A DNA stretch of 64,000 nt, taken from assembly GCA_000499405.2 (NCBI GenBank), contig HG738137.1, forward strand, positions 4,588,001-4,652,000, written 5' to 3'. A program made the position numbers and the translations under genes. Positions 12,001-23,929 of the stretch are shown piece by piece (positions within the stretch are counted from its first letter, which is position 1; every line of letters begins with the position of its first letter). Origin of the DNA: Onchocerca volvulus (lineage: Eukaryota; Nematoda; Chromadorea; Rhabditida; Onchocercidae). The notes under the pieces are model-generated. The model worked only from the letters and a program-made list of their open reading frames with translations, ran no database searches and had not been told where the DNA came from.

Positions 12001-15000
12001 GTTCGAGGAAAATTTCCGAGTCCAAAATTTTTGTTTTTCCTGACACCGGGTAAACACCTCCTACTACCACTCATCTTCTATGAGACTGGAAAAACTGATA
12101 AACATGATTGTTCTAACATGACCATATTTTTCAAAAGCAGATTTTTTCTTAGATCACTCAACATCACCTGATTACCTAAAAACTTGAAAAATTTCATACC
12201 TACTAACCTAAATTAAGGATTGGTAATATGATAACATCCTTTAAAGACTTCAACTATTCCAAATACCACCTCTCTTTACTTGTATGATGAAAGATGCAAA
12301 ATCCCCTCGCTACACGTCTCTTATACAACTTTGTGTTTAATAGCTACATACATCACCCTATTTTGCTATTCTTTTCTTTTCCATTTTTTACCATAAATTC
12401 ACTTAGCTCTCAGTGAGCTTGTATCTCCTGAAAGTTTTAGGTTTTTCTCTGATCATTTTTTCGTTTTATTTGTAAGGGATTGGAACTGTGTTTAAAATCC
12501 ATGGCTATTTCGTCCTCTGCAATTGATAACAAATCGGATTCATTCGAATTTAGGAGCACTTTAGTTATTAAATAGTAGAAGACATGAGCCGGCACAGCAT
12601 TATTGATCACCTTAAGATAATAGGTAGTGTTTATGCAGTTACGAATTAGAAATATTAGGAAGTAAATAAGATGAGAACTAAGTAAGTTCCAATCTTTTCG
12701 AGTTTAAGTTGTTGAGAATCAAATAAAATTATTAGTTTCGATAAAAAAAAATTTGTTCGTCTTATCCAATGCTTACCATTTTTTGGGTAATAAAAAATTT
12801 AAATAAATTTGAAATTTCGATAAATGTTAGGCGTACGCTTTTGCAATCCATCTTTACATAAGGTACATTTTGGTTACTTCAGTTTTATTTCCTAAACTCC
12901 ATTATTCTGCTACAATACTGTTGGGAAAGTAATTTTGTGAAAGAGACAATTCCTGTCTGCAGAAAGAATTTTTATAAATAAATGAAACAGTTACGAACAA
13001 ACAATTATCTCAGAATATCCAATTAAATTTATTACTCAGTATTCTTTTCTTTGTCGCTCATAGAAAAGAATAGTGTTCTGGTCCCTGATTGCTGATTGTT
13101 GTGTCGATTCAAATCGAACTATCGCTACGGTCGTTGGTACAATGCTGTCACTAGAAAACTATTGTAGAAACTCATTCTGCTTCGAAATCCGAATCTTTTA
13201 AATCCTTTTGAGATTTCTCCTTTCCTGACCTTCAGCGTGTCGCCTCATGATTGGTCAATCTTACTTCATTTATCTGTTAATCGGAGGAGCTTTTTGGTGG
13301 GAAATATGTTTATTGACTTGTTGATCCATTTGAAACTATTTTTGCGCTTCTTGACCTTTAACGCTTTTTGCGTGTAATAAGCCATCTTTCGGATTTTTCC
13401 GACAAATATGGCACTATAGCTATTCTTATTTATCTTTTTCTATATTCACTAATGTTTCTATTTATGACTTTTCCAAATATTCGATTTTTTTCATGATTTT
13501 TTGTTTTATTTCAGTAACTAATTCTAAAAGTTACACATACTATTGCTTCCTGACAAAATAGTGTCAAGTTGCGATGTTATATGTCTCCGTCAGAATCAGT
13601 AATCATCTAGAAGATTACCGCTTTTTTTTTCTAGGTCGTAATAGGCGAGAGCCCAGTATTTTCAGCCAAATCCTGAATGACGGGTTTTCTGTCATTTCCA
13701 GAATTAAAGATTCAAGAGTCTGAAATTCAAATGTTATTGCTGTAGATGAAATTAGATAAGAGTGTATTATCTGTTTGGACTTTGTTTAAGAATCCGATTT
13801 AAAAACTATCAATGTTTCAGTAATCATAGGCCTTCCTATTTGCTCTTTCACAGTCTTTGGCCACTCCAACTGACTGCTATTGTTTGATCACAGCACAATA
13901 ATATCGTTCGAGCTTAGCTATGTGATTAATTGGATTGCAAGATAAGAATGAGTGATCTTTGTTTACTTTTTTCAGAATTTAAGCGATTACGCTTGTTATG
14001 CAAATTAAGTCTTCTCATAGATTTGAGTTAGCTTATATGTCACTCTTTTTTATTGCTAGTTTATCGGAATCACAGGTTTTCTTTTTTTGATTTCATTAGT
14101 TTTCATCTTTCCTAGTAATCATCATAAAGTTATATTACTCATAAATATAAGTCTGCATTTTTCTATTCTTTCAGTTATCGTCTTTCAAAATTATATTCAT
14201 AAGATACTGGTTTTGCAGAATGTTTGATTTATTCTTGCGAAAGCAAAGTTATAATTCAAATTAACCGGTTCTTTTTTCTCATAATACCACTTAATTTTGC
14301 ATAATATATATATTTTATCTGATGTATTCATCATCTTTTTGCTATGGTTCTCTCGATAATATTTATGCAGATTAATTCGGTTGATTTCTATGTTTTAATC
14401 TAATAATATTTTACAAGAAGTTTGAATTATTGTAAAAAAATTCAATAATATTGCTGTACTTCGAGAAAATTACAAATATCCAACCAAATTAAGATTTGAA
14501 CTTTATTTTATAGAAAATTTTCAAGAAGAATTTTTACATAGCTTTCTATTTTTATAGAATGATTCGGATATTTTATTCAATATTTTTCCTAGAAAATCCG
14601 AAAAGTTTTTTCCAATCATACTTTTTTGTCTAGTATTTATGTTATTTTTCTCCAAAAGATATATAATTTCATTATGTTATTGGCATAATTGTGTTGCAAG
14701 AGTTGAATGAAAGCTGGCCATATTTTGCAGATGGACAAACTTATTTTTTAAAATTGAATTTTGGATTATAACAAATGCTATTAATACCATTAACTTTTCT
14801 TACTAACTTTGTTTATTTTAGAATATCTCATTTGTTTTAGGTATTTGTTCCCAAATTTCTTTGAAAATTCCAGATTTTTTAATTAGTCTGTATAATAGAT
14901 AATCGGTTCTAAGGATTTTTGATTGTGAACTATTTACAAAAAAGTAATAAAGTTATGAGTTGAAACTCATAAGTATTGCGCTAGAAAAGTTCAATAATGC

Positions 15001-17484
15001 GAAATATAAAATCCCTGAAATGGATCAAATTAAGAAAATAAAGTCTACTTTTACCTCACAGTTCTGTAAATTGTGTTAAATTTGAATTATTATTTTGTTG
15101 TGGATTTTTTTCCAAACAGTTCTAAAATATGTGAGCTTAGCATATATGGCACAGAGCTGATTCCGTGGACATATCATGCCTATGACATGTTGGTAAACTT
15201 TTGAAAATCAAAGATTCGTTAATTAAATAAATGATTTTTGATACTAGATTTTAATTTCTTGGAGAATTCGCATTTGATGAAAAAAGTCATAGGAATATTT
15301 TCCAGTTGCGTGAAAGTCTGTTTTATACCTTTCCTGAAAGTAATGATTAGAATAGTTTTCCTTACTGATTTGTCGAATATTGAGAAATCGATTTATGAGT
15401 AATTGTTATATGCTTATTAATGTTGTATTTAAATTTATAATCTGTGTACAGAACAAATAGCAATGCAATATTAAATATACTGATTTTATTGTTTTTATTC
15501 ATTCTTCTTTAATTGCTCTTTCCTGTTATTTTGTTGAGATTTTTGACTGAAATCGCATATATGTATAAAATATTTTCCATAACTTATTTGCGAAAGAAAC
15601 CAACAGATCTGTTGGCTTTCCCCCGATGGTACTGTAAAGATTGAGATGGTTGCTTTTCATATCGTCACTTCATAGAAGGAGTTGAGAAATGTGATTAATG
15701 CTTTGAATTTTAGTGTGGGAATGCTTCCTCATTGATAGAGCTTGTTTTTATTCACACATTTCACTCTGTTTCATTGTAAATTTCATACATTTTATTATAC
15801 AAATTACCAGAATATAACATTGCTGAGTTATTTTCAGTCATGACAAATTGCAATAAACACGATACTTTTGTGATGAAGTTGATGTTGATTAGATAACGTG
15901 GTGTTTGAAAATTGTTTAAAAACTTCTTGTCCTTGTCGAGTCACAAATTGGGTATTTTTTTTTTTGTCAAAAAACTCTTTGGATTATTTTTCTTCTAAAT
16001 AATTTGAAGGCTCCGATATTGTTTCTTGCGAATCTCCTCACTCCGTTTTATGGTATCAGCGATGTTTGTGTTTCAGTAATTCATTTTAATCGCTCGTAAT
16101 ATTTCTGAAGCAATGTCAAGAAGAAATAAGGAGTTTCTTTGATTTTAGATCACTTTTAATGTACATCTTTAGAAATCTGACGTAATTATTTTTCAAATTT
16201 TGTCTTTTTTAATTGAAAGGTCATGTTTTATTTTAACTATCACTATATTTTGTAAGTGATAGTTTAACATTGTACGCTGTTGACATTCGTAGATAATATA
16301 TGCTGAAAAAAACATATATGTTTGAACTTCATCAAATAAATTGATAAGACGATTAACGCCATCCAAAATATAATATCTTAGTAATGAACTGTAGTATTTC
16401 ATACTTTTCATGTAAAAATTTGTTTTCTTTTTACTAAATTTGTGATGAAATAGTAAAAATACTTTCACTTTACTTTCCAGATAACGAAAAACAGACATTT
16501 GTTTTTGATCTTGATCGTCATCTTGCATCATTCCAGAACATCTTGCTATTTCAGTGGATTGCAAAGAAGCAGTTTCTCTTATGAAGAGTTGCATTTATAG
16601 GATGCGATTTGCTGGCTTAATATTTATGATCAAAAAGGGAAGGGTGTTAATGGCATACCACTGTTTTATAATAGATTTCACAGAATGAAATATTTTATTT
16701 GCAGTTATTTTCAATATAGTTTGTTATGTTATAATCCTTGGTTTCCATGCAATACTAATAGATACGGATGTGTTTATTTTGTGATGCAACTTCATGCACA
16801 TTCATCGAGATTAAAATTCTAAAAATCTGTTTAACATTCAATTTCTGAAGATTCTGATTTCCCTTAGAGTAATAAAAATTGAATTGATATTTAATAAATC
16901 TATAAGAATTAGTTCGTGAAGAATGTGCTACCATTATCTAATGAGGAGTATTATACTTTGAGATGTTAAGCCTTATTTCATGTATCGGTATGCATGTATC
17001 AGTATGATTCGAAGAATTAGGAAGTTTTTAGTGCATGAAAACCAGTACAGACATTACCAAAAATATACGTGATTAAGCCCAAGTTAATTTCTAGAACGTT
17101 TGTTTGAATGTTTCCTCTCATTTAATTATTTTAGTCACACAATAATCTCTTTTCTAATATTCATAACGTTTCAAAATCGTACATAACGTCAGTTAAGTGC
17201 AATAATCAAGAATCATTTTAAATTATTTTTAATGATATTAAATATGCCCTGATATTTGGCTTGTAAACTTCTTCGGTAAAGGAATGTTAAGTTTTTTTGC
17301 TTGGAAAGAGATATTTTTCGTTTTGATTTTTTTTATTAATATTTAAAAGTTACGGGCGTTGCATTTATGAGTTATACAGGATTCGGATTTTGAAATCGTA
17401 TTTTTTGTTTTTCAGGATTATAATCATTAAGGAAAACGTGAAGCAAAATTGACTGAATAGAATTATTTTGATAACTTAGGCGCT
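9011..17484. other. Intergenic, upstream of erm-1, no supported gene
   Basis: About 8.5 kb of AT-rich sequence with no recognisable coding exon on either strand. Small structures include a 9-bp stem (10650-10658 with 10666-10674) and a 10-bp stem near 16236-16265. Part of it may be the erm-1 regulatory region. A U-rich acceptor ending at 17415 and another at 17479, five bases before the erm-1 start, are candidate trans-splice sites. Confidence 0.5.
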
Positions 17485-20400
17485 ATGTCTAAGAAGGCGG
17501 TAAGTCTTCATTATATTATGTTTTTTTCTATTATGGAATTTTTCAAACTACAAGACTGATGGAGCATGCAGTTTAACGACAAAAATTTACAGCAATTAAA
17601 TTATTCTGTAAAATCTCTATAATATAGAATATCGTTTTTCGGATACAAAGTTTCATAAGATGAAATCAAACATCGAAAATTTTACAGCGATGTCATAGTG
17701 ATGTGTATTATCCCATTCCCCTATGATAGATAATTGGGAGAGCATTTCAAAAGCAGAAATTATGCTAGTTTTTTTCGAAAAAAAAAAGTAGGAAATTATG
17801 GAAACTATACTGGAACTGGTCGGGACAAAAAATGAAGGTTATAGATACAAGGAAATGAATATTAGAGTTTTAAACAGAAAGAGCTTTAAATGGAATAATG
17901 TCTTACTGAAGTTAAAAAGGCATATTCAGGCTATATTAGAAATAATAGATAGTTTTCGCTAACTTTCTGTGCTTTTTTTAAAATCTTTAAAAAAAATTAT
18001 GTCTCCTAATTATAACAAGGTAAACTGACATTTCGTTATGTCTTTGATGCAGTTGAATTATTCAAATGAAGTTTGAATATCTATTTTGAAAATTTGGTGT
18101 ATCGTTTTTGCACTGGTAATTCTACTAATTTATTTCTTTCTTGGAATTTAAAATATACTCAGTAGTTTTATTTTTCAGATAAACGTACGGGTGACGACGA
18201 TGGACGCGGAACTGGAATTTGCTATCCAGCCAAGCACTACCGGTAAACAGCTATTTGACCAGGTCGTCAAAACAGTTGGCCTTCGTGAAATTTGGTATTT
18301 TGGATTGCAGTACACCGATACAAAGGGTTTCCTAACATGGCTTAAACTGAACAAAAAGGTTTATTTCGTTGGTTCATTTTTTTTTAATAATCAATTTTCT
18401 GCTGATTAATAGTTTGATTGCAAAGGTAAAGCTAATTAGGAAATCAGTCTTAGCAAGGTACTCTAATTTTTAAGTCTAGTAATGATTTGTTTCAGGTCAC
18501 AGCGCAGGATGTAAAAAAAGAACAGACTTTGTTGTTCAAATTCCGAGCTAAGTTCTATCCGGAAGATGTTCAAGAAGAAATAATTCAGGATATTACCCTT
18601 GTAAGTTTTTCCTATGTGTTGTTGGAAATATAAATTATATAATCTGTGGAAGTGACATCCTATTTTAAATTCTTTGTAGATTTTAAGGAAATTCGCAGGA
18701 TTTTTGTTGTGCGCATTTCAGAGACTGTTTTATTTGCAAGTGAAGGATGCTGTGCTTTCGGATGAAATTTATTGTCCGCCAGAGACTTCAGTCTTACTTG
18801 CATCGTTTGCAATGCAAGCTAAATATGGCGATTACAATCCGGAGACGCACAAGCCCGGTTGTCTTACTTCCGACCGGTTACTGCCACAAAGGGTTATTGG
18901 ACAGTTCAAATTGAGGTTTTTGCCTTTTTTTTTCTTTTTTGACATTTTCATGATCTTAATGAAATACACATTGATGCTTAGTCTTTTGATACTATATTTT
19001 TAATATTTTGAAAACTCCTCTTTCTTCCTTTTCTCGAACTGTTTTTCAAACTCGAATCAAAGTGTCAGTAAATTAGTGATATTTTATGATCCATTCCTGA
19101 ATTACTCTTAATTCAAAAGAAATTATTTTTATTAATTCTCGATCTGCAGATTATATTGTATAATTTAAATGATCCTTGCTTATAATGTGGCAAAAGGATG
19201 TTAGCTGTATCAAAATTTGATTGATGCAAAGGAAAAGAAGGAAATTGTTCAATAAAATTTAGTCAATTCATTGTCTTTTTAGTCCTGAAGAATGGGAGAA
19301 GCGTATAATGGTTTGGTGGGCAGACCATAAAAATACAAATAGAGAGCAGGCAATGATGGAATATCTGAAAATAGCGCAAGATCTCGAGATGTATGGCGTT
19401 AATGTCAGTTCCACTTTATTTGAAATCCTTTTTATTCGCTAATTTATTTTTATCTCTTAATTGAAGTAGTGATAGCTTGAAAGAACTAGTTATGAATAGT
19501 TTTCTATTGATCATTCTTTGATGTTATTTTGCATAGAACTGAATGCATATAATTTATTGTACAGTATGATGATTCATGTACGACATAATTTAAAATATTT
19601 CGTTCTACTTAATTTTGTAATACGTTTTTGCGTATGTTCCACTTCATTATGAAGCTTTTTTTTTTATCCATATATCTTAGTATAGCATTTAGCGGAATAA
19701 AAAAATGAAGAATGAGGACTGCATAAATCAGATGAAAAAATCGTTCAGTAGATCACATTTGTTCTTCAAGTCTATCTTTTTTCCTATTTTCTTATTTTTT
19801 CGTTGATATGTATTACAAAAATTTCTTAAAGCACTTCCAGTTTTTTAGATTTACTCAGTAGCTGAAATCTTGTGTGGATATAAATGCTTAGTTTTAGTGT
19901 GTGCAGAACATAAACATAAATTATAAACTCTGCATTTCCTTTTCTCCTGTGGAAGAATATTTCAAAATTTAATTCCAACTATTTGCAGTACTTCGAAATT
20001 CGTAATAAAAAGGGAACAGAGCTGTTTTTGGGTGTTGATGCGCTTGGACTTAACATATACGAAAAGAATGATCGCCTTACACCCAAAGTTGGCTTTCCGT
20101 GGTCTGAAATACGGAATATTTCATTCAACGACAAGAAATTTGTTATTAAGCCAATTGATAAAAAGGCAAATGTAGGTTATTTATTCCAATTAATTCTTTA
20201 TTTTTAATATTCTTTATTTTTATTCTCTTTATTAGTTTTTCATTTTCCTAACTTCTTCATTTTAATTATGTCACTAGGACTGGGACATAAAAAAGATGTT
20301 TTACATTTGGGTATAATAGGATTTTGATCGTTTATTATCTTTAATTAGACTGTTTTCGATCCGGAAGTCAATATATTATATCAAAATCTGATATTCATGA

Positions 20401-22376
20401 TAATTTTCCAACATTTTATATAAGTAATTTGTTGCTTCATATCGAAATTTTGATATTGAATCGTTTAAAGACATTAATAATATTGATATTTTCCAGGATT
20501 TTGTATTCTATGCTCCACGGCTGCGAATAAACAAACGAATATTGGCTCTATGTATGGGCAACCACGAACTATATATGCGCAGAAGGAAGCCGGATACGAT
20601 TGAGGTGCAGCAAATGAAACAGCAAGCTAAGGAAGAGCGAATGCAAAGACAACTTGAACAGGAACGCCTTACAAAAGTTAGTTACTATTTAAGCTGCAAA
20701 AAAAAAAAAAAAGCTGTAAAACTAATTTGGAAGTGGATGAGTCATTTTGTTCGTCTTTTTTCTCAACAAAATTAGCTTTTGCAAATTCATTTACTTGCTT
20801 TATACGCGTCATTATCATTGCAATAATATATCGAATATACTTAGTTATAATTGAGGATGTAAATTATACTTTAATCCTACATTTTTATAACAGTTATTTT
20901 TTAATAAATCCCATTTTTTAGATGTGAGGTTGAAATTGGATAATCCTAATACTGACGAAGAATTTAGTTTCAAAAAAGATTGGCTCAGTGTCTCACGTGT
21001 AGGTGCAGCTCATCAATGTCATTTTACTGTGCTAATTAAAGATTAGTCTGAAAAGCTTTAGGAAATGACGGCACGTGAAGCTGCTGAGCAAAAACAGAAA
21101 GAATATGAAGAAAGGATGGAAAAAATGAGGGAAGAAATGGAAAGGGCCCAGCGAGAGCTACTGCATGCACAGGATACTATTCGACGTCTTGAACAGCAAC
21201 TTGCAGAACTTCAGGTTTGAATTTAATTTTTTTAATAGCTATGTACATAAAAATTTTTTTACTATTGATTGTTTGGGATAAGCGAATGAAATTAACAGGT
21301 GTAATTTATAGATCGCTAAAGAGCAATTGGAAGTGAAGGAAGATGAATTACGGAGGTTGAACGAACAGTTGCGATCAGAACGCGAAATGAGCTCTGAAGA
21401 GCGTGAACGCCTGGAGTTTGAAGTCCGCAGACGTGAACAGCAAGTAGCTGAAATGCGCGAACAAGTTGATATGAAGACTCAGGAAACGGAGCGTTTACAA
21501 AGAGAAGTCGAAGAGGCACGAGCTCTTCAAGAGCGGGAAAATAATCGCCAGTTGAATGCGTTTAATGTTAAGGAAGTAGATCTGGATGAAAATGCTAGTG
21601 AAAATGGACAGATTGCTACAGGTATGTTGGGACTTGGTATCAGTAAATAAATATTTATTTATTACTACGGAACTGCAGTAATCCTCTTGTTACCGTTCGA
21701 AAATTCCTCATATTTCATAAATTTATGAATGATAACACGAGGATGACTGCGACTGTTCAGATTCATGGAAGCTTAATGAAAATTCAAATATATATTACGT
21801 TTAATTGCAGAGTTGACTGCTCGTGGTGATGAGAATGTTCCACAAAGAGAACTTGAGCGAATTACCGCTGCCGAACAGAATCTTTCATTGAAGCATAAAC
21901 TTGATGTAATTTTGTTTTATTCTTTCTTCATACTTATTATGAGTAATTATATCGAGTCTGATGCACTCAAAAATTTAACTCAGATGAATCGGATTTTTAA
22001 ACATTTAGTTCAGCATAATCCTATTAATGCTGAGAAACTTGATTCGCAAATGGTTTTTATTTATAATTAAAATTTTTTATGTTGAATGGGATGATATTAA
22101 TTGATATCTGCGCATTTCCAATCTGAGCATTTGGAATTTTGAAAAATTTCGAAGTACTTAATGATCTGATTTGTAATTCTTAAGCATGATTTCTTTTTTT
22201 TTTTATTGTAGGCTCTAACAGCAGATTTGGAAGCGGTAAAAGACAGACAGCAGTTGACGGAATACGATCTACTGCATATGGAAAATAAGCGGGCTGGACG
22301 AGATAAATATAAAACATTGCGACAAATTCGTGGCGGCAATACAAAACGTCGTATAGACCAGTATGAAAATATGTGA
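17485..22376 (+). CDS. erm-1: Ezrin/radixin/moesin protein ERM-1
   Basis: Exons: 17485-17499, 18179-18358, 18496-18600, 18722-18915, 19283-19403, 19989-20171, 20497-20676, 21062-21214, 21312-21621, 21811-21905, 22212-22376; 566 aa, close to nematode ERM-1 length. The start [20 protein letters not shown] is the typical ERM N-terminus. Residues 1 to about 296 form the FERM domain (F1 ubiquitin-like, F2 with [19 protein letters not shown]3 with the PH-like fold). A Glu/Arg/Gln-rich alpha-helical coiled coil follows. The C-ERMAD ends in [16 protein letters not shown], with T547 matching the activating phosphothreonine of ezrin (T567). ERM proteins link the plasma membrane to cortical F-actin, and in worms shape the intestinal and excretory-canal lumen. 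Protein identity is near certain. The seventh intron contains a possible extra exon (20922-20998). Confidence 0.97.
20922..20998 (+). other. Candidate cassette exon in erm-1 intron 7
   Basis: A 77-nt segment bounded by ttttttag and gtaggt, open for 25 codons plus two bases in one frame. Joined to an alternative upstream donor four bases after the normal one (TTA|gttact, exon end 20680), it would insert exactly 27 in-frame codons between the FERM domain and the coiled coil. Joined to the normal donor it would give an immediate stop, making it a poison exon. This is inferred from splice-site spelling only. Confidence 0.35.
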
Positions 22377-23929
22377 AAGCGATTCAGTTCTTGTTTTCTC
22401 TTACTTTTTTTTAAATCTTATTTTCTGTGCTGGTTATATTTTGTGCCATGCCGTCGTGATTTTCAATTTTTAAACTAATAATCAGTGCACTGGTGTTACT
22501 TATTTCTTACTTCATGAAATACAGTAACAGAATTTATCATTGGGAAGTATTAATAGTTTCAGCCAATTTTAAGTAAATTTTGAATCTCGATCTTTTTTTC
22601 CGTAAGAGAATCGAATAATAAAATTGAAAAGAAAGATTCTATGAAGTCAAAGATACGTTTCGGAATATTAATTATTTTCCAAATGATGCTATCTATTTTC
22701 TTTACTTTTTCTTCTATCTTTTTAAGTTCAGGCAGTTAACACCAAATTGATATAGTGTGAAGTGCATTGCACTTGCTGGGAACTGAAACATTTGTTTTAT
22801 TTGTTTTATCATCAGTGAATTTGTGTTTCTATATCATTCACGAAAATACTGTGTATTCTTGTCAAAATTCATTCCCATCTTTAGTACTTCTGTTGGTCTG
22901 CTTTTGTTTCTATCAACGCCGTTGTTGTTATCTAGGAAAATCTTCATACCCCTTGCACGTGGAATTTTCGCTTTCAAAGTTGTGGGTGTCAGTTGACCAA
23001 TCACATCGTGCCTTTTCTGGGAAATGTTTACAATTTCCCCAGAAATTGATATGTTAATTTGAAATCGATGTTCACTAATTCATATTCTTTGCATATAGTC
23101 CGTTTTTTGCAGAAATCACAGTTCTGTTAAGTTTCTTCCTTTTCCTATCATGCTGTTTGAGCAGATTTTTTAAAGTGAATTTTTGTCGACATTCGGAAAG
23201 AAAAAGTGGTTGTTTATTGTCTTTTGAGTTTTAAATTATGAAGTTATGTTGAATTCTTTTCTTCGTTTATAATTTTAATTTCAAACTCAATTTGTTCTTG
23301 TGCTTTTCATCCATTTTATTTACCATACATATAGATGGTGATACGCAGTTAAATGATCATTTGCCTTATTCTAGAGATAAAATGTGCTGGATTTTGCAGC
23401 CAACTTTTTTATTTCAGAAAATTTCTGTCTGAAAAGATTCGGTATGTTGATAAAATAGTTCGGGATTTTACTTTAATGTTGTTGGAGTTTATGCATTTGT
23501 GCTATACCAGTAAGAATGAAGGGAAAAAAAGAGTGAGAGAATAATTAACAGATATGGGATAGTTTACTTTATTAAGATGAATTCAGTTAACATAGTAGAA
23601 ATATATTTTTCATGATTTGTTCTTGAATTATCGTTTGTGTGGGCTGATTTAATGGATTGTCTATTCTCTTAGCAAATTAGGATACTTAATCGAGTTACTT
23701 CGAATTTCTGAAAGTGTACCGTTTCGATAGAAATTGCTTACCAGAAAAGAAGATGAAACAAAGCATTGCTGTCAATTCTAATGGTCATTTCTAAGATGTA
23801 GGATGCAGCATAGATGTATATTATACGAGGACAAGTGTAGCTACTCTGTATAATTTCATTTTTTAAAGTGACAAATGTCGAGATCGTCTTAAAATTTCGG
23901 TAAATATTAATACAGCCTCTTCAGGACTT
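22377..23929. other. erm-1 3' UTR and intergenic region
   Basis: Contains an AATAAA at 22617-22622, 240 bases after the erm-1 stop, likely its poly(A) signal. The rest shows no supported gene; open frames here lack splice context or family features. It ends with a strong acceptor (cctcttcag, to 23924) just before the mrps-15 start. Confidence 0.5.
23917..23924 (+). promoter_or_regulatory. Probable spliced-leader acceptor of mrps-15
   Basis: The sequence ctcttcag lies five bases before the ATG at 23930. An isolated 3' splice site that close to a start codon, with no upstream exon needed, is the usual nematode trans-splicing layout. Confidence 0.55.

Noticed and set aside
16193..16594. 133-codon open frame on the minus strand
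   Set aside because: Composition is ordinary for AT-rich non-coding DNA, no domain is recognisable and no neighbouring exon could be found.
22767..23057. 96-codon open frame after erm-1
   Set aside because: Hydrophobic, cysteine-rich low-information peptide in the 3' flank, without splice context or family match.
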